This document shows positions 9,763 through 18,294 of a stretch of DNA of 35,992 nt, piece after piece (the first letter of the stretch is position 1; each line of letters starts with the position of its first letter). Where the stretch lies: contig JH611015.1 of NCBI GenBank assembly GCA_000252485.1, positions 1 to 35,992 of the forward strand, in the 5' to 3' direction. Source of the stretch: Prochloron didemni P4-Papua_New_Guinea. GTDB taxonomy: Bacteria > Cyanobacteriota > Cyanobacteriia > Cyanobacteriales > Prochloraceae. A program made the translations under genes and the position numbers. Under the pieces are notes generated by a model. That model made no database searches. It had not been told where the DNA came from and worked only from the letters and a program-made list of their open reading frames with translations.

Positions 9763-10737
9763 TCAGCAGGAAAGTTGCTCGAATACCCCCATGGAGCGAA
9801 ACTTTTGGTAGCGCAAATCTTGAAGCTGCTGGGGAGTCAATTGAGAAAGTTTTTCAAGATTTTCCAAAAGGGACTTTTTCAGGATTGCTGCGGCCCCGAG
9901 AGGATCGGCATGGGCACTTTTAGGAGGTTCCGGGAGAATTTCATCGATAATCCCTAAATTTTTTAAATCCTGAGCGGTGATTTTGAGAGCCATAGCTGCT
10001 TGTTCCGATTTTTTGGCATCTTTCCAAAGAATAGCCGCACAGGCTTCAGGACTGGCTACGGTATAAACTGCGTGTTCTAACATCAACAAGCGATCGCCCA
10101 CACCAATACCCAAAGCTCCCCCCGAACCTCCTTCCCCAATTACAGTACAGATAATGGGAACGTCGAGACGGAACATTTCTCGGAGATTGAAAGCGATCGC
10201 CTCTCCTTGTCCCAGTTTTTCCGCTTCTACTCCAGCCCAAGCCCCTGGAGTATCGATAAAAGTTATAATGGGCATGGAAAATTTGTGGGCGTGTTCCATT
10301 AAACGCATTGCTTTGCGGTAGCCATTAGGAGTGGGCATGCCAAAGTTTCGAGCAACATTATCCTTTGTATCTCTTCCCTTTTGGTGTCCCAGAATAGCAA
10401 CGGGGCGGCCATCCAAACGAGCCACTCCTCCCACCAAAGCCGGATCGTCATAACCACCGCGATCGCCATGCAGCTCGAACCATTCATCCGTAATCGCCTG
10501 AATATAATCTAAAGTAGAAGGACGGCGAGGATGGCGGGCCAGTTGCAAGCGTTGAGATGGGGTGAGAGTGCTGAAAATTTCCTGGCGTAATTGTACAGCT
10601 TTAGCTTTTAACAGGGCAATTTGCTCCGAGACATCCACATTATTTTCCGTGGCTAGTTCTTGGATCTGTTTCAGCCGCGCTTCCATCTCATAAAGGGGTT
10701 TCTCGAAATCCAATAAAAAAGTTTTGCGCTCAGTCAT
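9763..10737 (-). CDS. accA: Acetyl-CoA carboxylase carboxyltransferase subunit alpha
   Basis: [83 protein letters not shown]. Confidence 0.96.
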   Translation of the reverse strand: MTERKTFLLDFEKPLYEMEARLKQIQELATENNVDVSEQIALLKAKAVQLRQEIFSTLTPSQRLQLARHPRRPSTLDYIQAITDEWFELHGDRGGYDDPALVGGVARLDGRPVAILGHQKGRDTKDNVARNFGMPTPNGYRKAMRLMEHAHKFSMPIITFIDTPGAWAGVEAEKLGQGEAIAFNLREMFRLDVPIICTVIGEGGSGGALGIGVGDRLLMLEHAVYTVASPEACAAILWKDAKKSEQAAMALKITAQDLKNLGIIDEILPEPPKSAHADPLGAAAILKKSLLENLEKLSQLTPQQLQDLRYQKFRSMGVFEQLSC

Positions 10738-10746
10738 CTTTTATAA

Positions 10747-11484
10747 CAAATAAAGTTTATCTCGCTTTTAGCAAATACTTACGGTACTCTTTTAGCAAGT
10801 GCTAGTCAAGATAATACTATCAAACTCTGGAATTGGCAAGAGGGAAGAGAAATTAAAAGTTTGGTAGGACATCAAGATGGAGTTTTAGATTTAGCATTTA
10901 GCCCCCATAATCCCTGGTTAGCTAGTGGCAGTCAAGACAAGACAATTAAGATTTGGAATTTGATAGATGGAAAAGTAATTTATACCCTTAAGGGTCATAA
11001 TGCTAGAGTTTTAGCTGTAGCATTTAGTCCAGACGGGAAGATATTAGCCAGTGGGAGCTATGACAATACCATTAAGCTTTGGAGTTTGGAAGATGGGTCA
11101 GAAATTAGCACGCTTCAGGGTCATTCAGCTTGGGTTAGTAGTTTAGAATTTAGCCCCGATGGGAAAATATTAGCTAGTAGTAGCGGAGATAAGACTATCA
11201 AACTGTGGAACTGGGAAAATGGAGAGGAAATTAGAACCCTTGAGGGTCATTACGATAAAGTTACTGATGTAACTTTTAGCCCGGACGGGAGAACTTTAGC
11301 TAGTGCCAGCGGAGGTTTGGACAAGACTGTTAAAGTTTGGAATATAAACAATGGGAAAGAAATAACTACTCTAAAAGGTCATACTGGTAGTGTAGAGTCT
11401 ATCGCCTTTAGTCCGGATGGAAAAATTTTAGCTAGTGGTAGTTGGGACAAAACAATTAAACTGTGGGAATTAGAGAAGAATTGA
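10747..11484 (+). pseudogene. 5'-truncated WD40 repeat protein fragment
   Basis: About 5-6 WD40 repeats (LASGSYDNTIKLWSLEDGSEISTLQGH...). The frame is open from 10747 (FISLLANTYGTLLASASQDNTIKLWNWQEGREIKSLVGH), upstream of the track start, with no ATG start; it begins mid-repeat next to the accA start. Confidence 0.75.
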
Positions 11485-11705
11485 AAGATATTTTATTTCT
11501 TATAGAAGGAGTATGCCCTAAATCCTCCGCCATGGAAGTGAGACTTTGAGCCTCTATATCGATTATAACTTCGCTTGGTAGATATAGCGCTACGCGCTAT
11601 AACTCTGAAGAATGGGAAGGAATAAACTTAAAATGCTGGGGGGCGACTTGTCGCCTCCCAACTCTCGCTGTCTGACCCAGTTTTTTCTAACTTTTTCAGC
11701 AAGCC

Positions 11706-12113
11706 CTAAATAGCTATAGTAGAGACAGTAATTGGGATATTTACTGTAGCTGCTGATTGAATAAGTTGATAGGGCAATCTAAAGCCACCTTGATCACCTT
11801 CTTGTATAAACGAAATATATATCTCTGAATCAAAATTTGTAGATTTAAAGTTGTCAAGCTGAGGCAGGATAGCATCTAAACTGACGACAGCATTCAACAA
11901 TTCACTCTCAAGATCAGCAGTAGAACTTTCATGGCTTAAATTAGGTGTTAAATCAAGTATCCAAACGTCATAAGATTGAACTCTCTTTTTGCTACGTCCA
12001 ACAAGCTCTCCTTTTTTGTAAAAATTTGATGCCTGAATTCCTAATTTTTCATTTATTTCTCCTAGTGTAGGAAGATCACCTCTAAGTCTAAGAGATAAAT
12101 TAAGTTTAGTCAT
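11706..12113 (-). CDS. Putative immunity protein, DUF4279-like
   Basis: MTKLNLSLRLRGDLPTLGEINEKLGIQASNFYKKGELVG...VWILDL resembles DUF4279 (by memory). Starts 10 bp downstream of the toxin-fragment stop. Confidence 0.45.
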   Translation of the reverse strand: MTKLNLSLRLRGDLPTLGEINEKLGIQASNFYKKGELVGRSKKRVQSYDVWILDLTPNLSHESSTADLESELLNAVVSLDAILPQLDNFKSTNFDSEIYISFIQEGDQGGFRLPYQLIQSAATVNIPITVSTIAI

Positions 12114-12122
12114 TTTAAAATC

Positions 12123-12863
12123 CTAAAAGTTTGAAAATTCATCAGCCAAGTTTCTAAGCTCTTCAAAGGTAAAGTTGTCTGCTCCACCTCTGCCCTCCGC
12201 TTTTTTTTGTTCCTCAACAAAATCACCAAAATCTCTCCGATTAATCTTAAACTCCCTAGCTATAGCATCAATTTGCTTTCGATCTTTTTTGTTTGCACCT
12301 TTTGATGCTTTCCTTGTTCCTGGGTTGCGTTTAGTTTCAGGTATATCATCGAAGAGCTCTTCAAGTTCATTTTCTAAATCAGGATCTAGATTATGCGCAC
12401 CACCTCCACCTCCATTAATAGATGCAGCCAAAGGTCTGTTGCTTTGAACAGGAACGTTATTGCCATTATTGAACAAGCCACCATCAACACCACCAACAGT
12501 AGCCCACTGGGGACCACGAAAAACCCTCAAGAAATCATCCGCCAGATTATTACCAGCTTTCAGAAGCCGCCGACCAACCTGCAAAATTTCCCGACGATGA
12601 CTAAGAGCCTCAGAAACACCCTGGAAGAGAATACTAGAAATTATAGCGGACCCCACACCCTGAGACCAACGATCGCCACTAGCAAAATTCCTTCCAACCT
12701 GCTCAAAACCAGCGAAAGCCCCCTCAAAAGCAGTACTTGCCGCAAACTGAGATACCAAACCCCCACCAGCGTTAAAAGCCAACCCAGCTCCAGCAAAAGA
12801 ACCCAGCGTTCCAAAAGCAAAATAGCGAATAGATGTTATTATAGCGTAAGTAAGGATTATTGC
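12123..12863 (-). pseudogene. C-terminal fragment of a polymorphic toxin-like protein (orphan tip domain)
   Basis: Ala/Gly-rich pre-toxin-like segment (FAFGTLGSFAGAGLAFNAGGGLVSQFAASTAFEGAFAG) then a charged C-terminal domain (KRNPGTRKASKGANKKDRKQIDAIAREFKINRRDFGDFVEEQKKAEGRGGADNFTFEELRNLADEF). The frame is open to 12863 with only a TTG start at 12782; no N-terminal delivery module. Confidence 0.5.
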
Positions 12864-13174
12864 TTACCTTCTAATCTATCGATAGAGTAGCTATCAAGAA
12901 TTTTCCCAAAAAATCCAATTTTATTATCGCAATAATACTCACTTTCTAATCTATCGATAGAGTAGCTATCAGAAATTTTTCCAAAAAATCTAATTTTATT
13001 ACCGCAATAATACCCACTCTCTAATCTATCGATAGAGTAGCTATCAGAAATTTTTCCAAAAAATCTAATTTCCTTACCGCAATAATACCCACTTTCTAAT
13101 CTATCGATAGAGTAGCTATCAGAAATTTTTCCAAAAAATCCGAAAATAGCTCTAGCTATCCTTTTGTAACACTT
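12857..13174 (-). pseudogene. Start-less open frame of four 25-aa tandem repeats (SGYYCGNKIRFFGKISDSYSIDRLE)n
   Basis: Hand translation of the minus strand: ...GFFGKISDSYSIDRLESGYYCGKEIRFFGKISDSYSIDRLESGYYCGNKIRFFGKISDSYSIDRLESEYYCDNKIGFFGKILDSYSIDRLEGKQ*. No ATG/GTG/TTG in frame. Confidence 0.6.
12869..13141. repeat. Tandem direct repeat, period 75 bp, about 4 copies
   Basis: Palindrome ctatcgatag recurs at 12876, 12951, 13026 and 13101, exactly 75 bp apart, with highly similar flanks. Confidence 0.95.
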
Positions 13175-15239
13175 TCAATATTTTACGAGCAAGTTCCATC
13201 CCTTTCTGAAAATCCAAACTTCCTTGATATTGAAATGTTTCTACTTTACCAACTAAATTTTCTGGTAGTTGGTTTGTCTCATGTATTATAAGAGTATGTC
13301 TTTCATTCAAAAGAGCTAGGGAAGCTCCCAAGTCAAGGTATGCGAGATTTTTGATTGAATCATCAGATAAAGTTTCGGGAGGTAAGCAAATAATTGCGCT
13401 AGAACAGGAACGAATATCATCCATTCTAGGAGTTACAGTTTCTACGTTATTAGACTGTTTTCTTTCTATGAGTTCCAAGCTATCTATTTCTGGTGCTATT
13501 TCTCCCAAGGTGCTAAATACAGTTTTGATTTCTTGCAATATTTTTTCGTTGTCATATGAGATAAATATCTTTATTAATTGACTTACCGTTTTTTGTGTAT
13601 TTGCAGTATCGACAATGCTATCATGATTTCTTTCTATTTTCTCAATGCTACCACGATCCATTTCCTCGATTATCAATTGGTTTTCAAATATAGAAAACTG
13701 GTTCTTTCGTTTCTCCTCTTCCAGATTTTCCTGGATGCGATCGATAACTTCCTTCATTGTTTCTTCTGCGTCAGAAAATACGCTCTCTGAGCGAAGTGAT
13801 TGAATGTAGCCTTCCTGAGTACGATTTGAATCAACTTTATAAGCACGTTTGTAAAGCTCCAGAGCTTTACTCCTAGCTCCCATTTCCAAGTATGTTTCAG
13901 CCAGCTTGAATAGAACGTTAAAGTGATTAGGATCGATCGACAAAGCTTCTTCGTAAAGAGCAATTGCATTTTTAAACAATTTGTAGCCTTGTAAATCAAT
14001 AGCTGATTGGTAGATGCTTTGAGCCGCTGGTTCTAGTTGTTCTAACTGCCAAATCTCTCGTTTTAGAGGATGTTGTTTGACTAACCAACGACGAACTAAT
14101 TCGACTTTGACCTGATACCTATGAGTATTTTCTGAATCTTCTGTATAATCCACAAAATCCCACTCAACAAGTTGTTTTTCGGCTTGTATTAATGATTCTG
14201 TTAGAACAACTCCATATTCTTTGAGAATAGTCAATGGTTTTTCTAGAACGCGATCACGCAGTGCCGCGAAGCGATCGCCTTTCAAATCAGCTCTTTTCTG
14301 AGCTTCTGCAACAGCGGAAAAGATTACCCGTTCTGGGATTGGTAGTCCATCTCGAAACCAAGCTAATCCTCCTTCAGCAATTTCAATTGCTTCATCTACA
14401 ACTTGTTCCACATCTTCACTAGTAACCTGTTTATTCCCTTCAGTTCTCGCTTGGACAAAAACTGCGTAACAGAGCAATTGAGTGAAATATGGATGCCCTT
14501 TCGATAATTGAAAAATTGCCTCAATTGAATTTGGGTCATATACTAAAGACTCTTTTGCAGGCTCAATAATCAATTTTTTCGTATCTGACCGACTCAGCAA
14601 GCCAATTTTTTGGGTTGGCGCTCTTCTGAATAAACTGAGTAACTTGGGTAAATCGTCAGGTTTACGCCCGATAACTGGGATAATAAATAGTTTCTCATGT
14701 TGGCTTAAGAGAGATTGTAAATAAGGAAAAAATGTTTGAACTGAAGAGATTGGGTCGTCGCTATTTAAAGTATCGAACTCATCCAGCATCAGTACCAGAT
14801 TTTTCTCTCCCAGAAGCCCATATATTTCCGGCAAGAAGTTCTGGGAGAACCAGCTTGGATCTGTTGCTAAATCTGCTTCCCTTGGTAGTTTCCCATCATC
14901 CAAATCTAGCTTTAAATTATTGACAATTACCTCAGCCAGGAGATGCAAGACATTACTGAGTGGTAATTGACCTTTGTTTTGCAGGTCGAAGGGAATGAAA
15001 ACAAATTTATCCGATGCAATAAAATTGGTAATCTGTAACAGGACTGATGATTTGCCAATACGTCTTTGACCGTGCAACAGAATTGCTTTTTCACCCTTAT
15101 TTAAATTATCCTCGACAAATTGGAACACTTTTTCTCTACCAAAGAAACAGTGGCGATCCGAAATAGCAGAACCAACAATATAAGGATTTCTCTGAAGTGT
15201 TTGTGTCTTAATATTAATATTGTGCTGAGAAGCAATCAT
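13152..15239 (-). CDS. STAND/AAA-type ATPase with TPR repeats and C-terminal TIR-like domain
   Basis: Walker A LLHGQRRIGKSSVL, Walker B LVLMLDEFD; TPR AIALYEEALSIDPNHFNVLFKLAETYLEMGARSKALELYKRAYKVDSN; C-terminus IKIFISYDNEKILQEIKTVF...SSAIICLPPE...NLAYLDLGASLALLNERHTLIIHETNQLPENLVGKVETFQY. Start taken at 15239 (MIASQHN), overlapping the upstream stop as ATGA. Confidence 0.7.
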   Translation of the reverse strand: MIASQHNINIKTQTLQRNPYIVGSAISDRHCFFGREKVFQFVEDNLNKGEKAILLHGQRRIGKSSVLLQITNFIASDKFVFIPFDLQNKGQLPLSNVLHLLAEVIVNNLKLDLDDGKLPREADLATDPSWFSQNFLPEIYGLLGEKNLVLMLDEFDTLNSDDPISSVQTFFPYLQSLLSQHEKLFIIPVIGRKPDDLPKLLSLFRRAPTQKIGLLSRSDTKKLIIEPAKESLVYDPNSIEAIFQLSKGHPYFTQLLCYAVFVQARTEGNKQVTSEDVEQVVDEAIEIAEGGLAWFRDGLPIPERVIFSAVAEAQKRADLKGDRFAALRDRVLEKPLTILKEYGVVLTESLIQAEKQLVEWDFVDYTEDSENTHRYQVKVELVRRWLVKQHPLKREIWQLEQLEPAAQSIYQSAIDLQGYKLFKNAIALYEEALSIDPNHFNVLFKLAETYLEMGARSKALELYKRAYKVDSNRTQEGYIQSLRSESVFSDAEETMKEVIDRIQENLEEEKRKNQFSIFENQLIIEEMDRGSIEKIERNHDSIVDTANTQKTVSQLIKIFISYDNEKILQEIKTVFSTLGEIAPEIDSLELIERKQSNNVETVTPRMDDIRSCSSAIICLPPETLSDDSIKNLAYLDLGASLALLNERHTLIIHETNQLPENLVGKVETFQYQGSLDFQKGMELARKILKVLQKDS

Positions 15240-15628
15240 TTTCCAATAGCTCCTTTTGGTAAAGCAGCGATTAATTTTCCTGTCCATTGGAGGATAGATG
15301 GAACTTCATCTTTATGTTTCCACGCCCAAGTAATTGCAGTTGCAACTTGTTTTCCTTGTTTATGACTCATCAAGTTGAGAAACACTTTTTGCCGATCTTT
15401 TAATTCGGTTTCCGTACTGTTTTGAATTTCTTTAACAACCCACCATTCCATTATTGATGAGGCAAATGAGTAAATTATTTTTCCTGCTTGCTCTTCTCGC
15501 TTGACAATCCCTCTCATTTCTAAAGAATTCATTTCTATTTCTTTTTGGCTAAAAATATTCTCAATTCCGCTGAGAGTATAACGCTTATTCAGCAATTTAC
15601 CTTCTAGCTTGCACAAAGCAATTAGCAT
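15236..15628 (-). CDS. C-terminal winged-helix-like part of a related STAND ATPase (probably 5'-truncated), coupled to the downstream ATPase
   Basis: LMLIALCKLEGKLLNKRYTLSGIENIFSQKEIEMNSLEMRGIVKREEQAGKIIYSFASSIMEWWVVKEI resembles the region following the NTPase core in cyanobacterial AAA-like proteins. The frame is open upstream of the ATG (LLFQATWELCNELEQILL) to a TAA, with no earlier start. Confidence 0.5.
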   Translation of the reverse strand: MLIALCKLEGKLLNKRYTLSGIENIFSQKEIEMNSLEMRGIVKREEQAGKIIYSFASSIMEWWVVKEIQNSTETELKDRQKVFLNLMSHKQGKQVATAITWAWKHKDEVPSILQWTGKLIAALPKGAIGK

Positions 15629-15739
15629 TAGTAAAATCTGCTCTAGCTCATTACATAGTTCCCAAGTAGCTTGAAATAAAAGTTTTTAGTTGTTATTCTA
15701 AAATTGTACTCTGCCATGTGTAAAATTCATTTAGACTTG

Positions 15740-16363
15740 CTATAGGTCGAAAATATGCTTTGGGGATAAGTTGAACTGGGGAAAAGTCGGGGAAATCATA
15801 GGATTGTTTTCTGTAAATGGAGTCATTTGATATTCTTGATCAACTAATTCACAAACAAAAATTGTGGGTTGCTTGGGGTTACCGATAAACTTTCTCCCCC
15901 CCAATGCTGCGTAATCCACAATCCAATATTCCTGGATTCCCATTTCTTCATAATCTCGAAGTTTATTGTAGTAATCGTCACGCCAATTAGTTGAAACAAC
16001 CTCGACGATTAATTTTACCGAATCGGGATTTTGGATAATTGATTCGCTTTCCCACCTGGGTTCCGCTTCCAGAACTTCTTTGTTCAAAACGATTATATCT
16101 GGTTCGTAACCGGATTTTTCCTGTTGGGGTTTGACAATGGATTCTCTAGGAATAGTCCAAATGCCACCTTTACCCATTTGTCTGATAATTATCAATAGTT
16201 GCTCTATCAGGGAACCTGTGAGATTTGAATGTTTTCCCTTGGGTTTGGGCATTTTGATAATTACTCCATCCTGTAGTTCGTACCGAACTTCCGAGTTTTC
16301 CGGATACCAGCTTATAAATTCATCGAAGCTATATAGTTTTGGTTTAGCTTGGGCTTGAGTCAT
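15740..16363 (-). CDS. Uma2 family (DUF820) PD-(D/E)XK-like endonuclease
   Basis: GYEPDIIVLNKEVL...SVKLIVEVVSTNWRDDYYNKLRDYEEMGIQEYWIVDYAALGGRKFIGNPKQPTIFVCEL. Confidence 0.88.
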   Translation of the reverse strand: MTQAQAKPKLYSFDEFISWYPENSEVRYELQDGVIIKMPKPKGKHSNLTGSLIEQLLIIIRQMGKGGIWTIPRESIVKPQQEKSGYEPDIIVLNKEVLEAEPRWESESIIQNPDSVKLIVEVVSTNWRDDYYNKLRDYEEMGIQEYWIVDYAALGGRKFIGNPKQPTIFVCELVDQEYQMTPFTENNPMISPTFPQFNLSPKHIFDL

Positions 16364-16381
16364 TTCAGTTAGTTGAGAATT

Positions 16382-16406
16382 GTAGGGTGGGCAATGCCCA
16401 CCCTAC
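16382..16406. terminator. Perfect 12-bp inverted repeat (gtagggtgggca-a-tgcccaccctac) between the two Uma2 genes
   Basis: Direct reading; immediately after the upstream Uma2 stop (16408). No T-tract, so it may be a dispersed palindrome instead of a true terminator. Confidence 0.5.
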
Positions 16407-16407
16407 T

Positions 16408-16963
16408 TCAATCTGTATTTTTCGAGATTAATTTTTCTACTGACAATTGAACATGGGGAAAACTAAGGAGAGAAATGGTTCCTTGCTTATAAGTTTGTTG
16501 GATTTGATAATTCCCTCCCAATGGTTGCCGAAACAGAATCAGTTGTTGAGCTTTCAAATCTACAACCCAGTATTCTAAAATACCAGCACGAGCATAGATA
16601 ATTCGCTTCTGTTCTAAATCTTTTTCTAAAGTACTATCGGATATTTCGATTAAGAGGTAAATATCTTTGGTAGAGGGATGAACATTGTCATATAAAAAAA
16701 ACTGGCAATCTCACAACGGCAATATCCGGTTCTGGTTCGGAGTTAGGAAGGGAAACGGGATGTGCTTCGTAAATCTTGGCACGATCTCGGAGTTTTTCTC
16801 GCAGGTATTCTGCTATAGAATCGTTGATGTTTCGATGTTTTGGCCCCTCTGGTGACATTTCAATAATTTGTCCTTCTAGTAATTCCACATGACGCTCGCT
16901 GAGAATACCTGCTGCAATCATCTGGTGATAGTCTTCAATTGACCATTTAGCTAAGGTAATCAT
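16408..16963 (-). pseudogene. Uma2 family (DUF820) protein, frameshifted in an A8/T8 tract
   Basis: 16688..16963 encodes MITLAKWSIEDYHQMIAAGILSERHVELLEGQIIEMSPEG...EPEPDIAVVRLPVFFI*. Removing one T restores RLPVFLYDNVHPSTKDIYLLIEISDSTLEKDLEQKRIIYARAGILEYWVVDLKAQQLILFRQP...LISKNTD*, ending at 16408. Confidence 0.8.
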
Positions 16964-17172
16964 TGGGAATAGGGGAAAAAGATACGAGGTTTTTTACTGC
17001 AATAAGAGGGAAGGGTTTATGGAACCGCAGATGAACCCGCAGGCTGGAAGCCTACGCCACGATGAACACAGATGGATACAGATGATTTGTGGTATGATTT
17101 ATTATATCATTTTATTGTATAACTCGACCGAATCTGAAAATTGACAACAAGCTAAAAATCAAGAGGAATAAG

Positions 17173-17288
17173 GCGAGTCTAGTTTCTCGCATTTTTTGCG
17201 GAGACATTCATCAATTCAAACATTTTGAATTTTGAATTTTGAATTTTGAATTCGACGGTCGGGAGCTATCAACTGTCAACTGCTATAT
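17173..17288. repeat. Dispersed repeat copy 2 (match to 3599-3727)
   Basis: gcgagtctagtttctcgcattttttgcggagacattcatcaattcaaacattttgaattttgaattttgaattttgaattcgacggtcgggagctatcaactgtcaactgctatat. Confidence 0.85.
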
Positions 17289-18246
17289 CTCCAGCTTTAA
17301 TCAGCAAAGTCATATCATCTTCATTATTTAATCTTGATTCCAAACTCAAATCTCCAAAGAATTTTCTTCCTTCAACTCTTAACCGCTGACGAATACGAAT
17401 TAAATAAAATCCTTTTGTTTCTATTGCTTCACTGATTTGTTTCTCGTCTTGAAGCTGAAACCAAGTCACTGGAAAACTAGCACGATTGTATCTAGTGAAA
17501 TAGATATCATAATCGCTTAAAATTAATGAATCTACTTCTAATTGCAAAGATTGACCTGGTTCTAAATTACCGTAGAAGAACTGAGTATCGGTAGCTCCAA
17601 CCGGTAAAAACTCTCTTTTAACAAATGATTCGGGAAACCATTTTCTCAAGCGCAAGAGAGTGTAGATATAATAATGAAGTCCCAAGTAAAACCAACTATT
17701 CCGTTCTTGCAAATGATGATAAAATTGATTGACATCAGCAGGAACATTTTGGGAGTCTACTATTTCTTTTCCATCTACTTTAATGATGGGCGATCGCACT
17801 TTTTCCGAACAGCCATAGTATCTCAAGCCGATGGTATACTTTCCTGGAGACAGTTCCAAACTTTCCCATTTATCTCCTTGACATTTACCGGATTCCAAGG
17901 TAGCAATAGTTTTGTAACCGGGGAAACTGTAAAGTATTGCGATCCAAGATTGAGATGAATTATTAGCAATTTCCGTATCTAAGGATAATTCCGATTCAAC
18001 TTTAAACGGTCCGAGAGTAGAGATAATAGCATGGGTATTCCATCGAGGCCCCTTAGTCATCAAAACTGGCAAACTCAGAGGACTATTTAACATTTCTGCC
18101 GATAAGACCCGCCATTGAGAAGCTTTTTCTTGATTAAGAGCCAAATAAATAGTAAAGAGATTGCCGATCGCCAATTTCATGGCTTTATAGAAAAGAAAAG
18201 ATAAACAAGCCAGAGGAATTTCCCACAATAATTCTTTATCTCTCAT
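17269..18246 (-). CDS. Conserved hypothetical protein
   Basis: 325-aa ORF with coherent composition (SWIAILYSFPGYKTIATLESGKCQGDKWESLELSPGKYTIGLRYYGCSEKVRSPIIKVDGKEIVD). Last residues (..DIAVDS*) come from dispersed repeat copy 2. Confidence 0.65.
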   Translation of the reverse strand: MRDKELLWEIPLACLSFLFYKAMKLAIGNLFTIYLALNQEKASQWRVLSAEMLNSPLSLPVLMTKGPRWNTHAIISTLGPFKVESELSLDTEIANNSSQSWIAILYSFPGYKTIATLESGKCQGDKWESLELSPGKYTIGLRYYGCSEKVRSPIIKVDGKEIVDSQNVPADVNQFYHHLQERNSWFYLGLHYYIYTLLRLRKWFPESFVKREFLPVGATDTQFFYGNLEPGQSLQLEVDSLILSDYDIYFTRYNRASFPVTWFQLQDEKQISEAIETKGFYLIRIRQRLRVEGRKFFGDLSLESRLNNEDDMTLLIKAGDIAVDS

Positions 18247-18294
18247 ATTTTTTTCTCTGCCTCCTCTGCGACTCTGCGGTTAAATCCAAAACGC

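Noticed and set aside
11583-11601. tatagcgctacgcgctata palindrome as an operator
   Set aside because: Similar gcgcgaagcgctatag sequence near 1169 suggests a dispersed short repeat; no nearby gene it would plausibly regulate.
12869-13141. 75-bp periodic repeats as a CRISPR array
   Set aside because: The whole 75-bp unit is conserved; there are no unique spacers, and the unit reads as a continuous 25-aa repeat.
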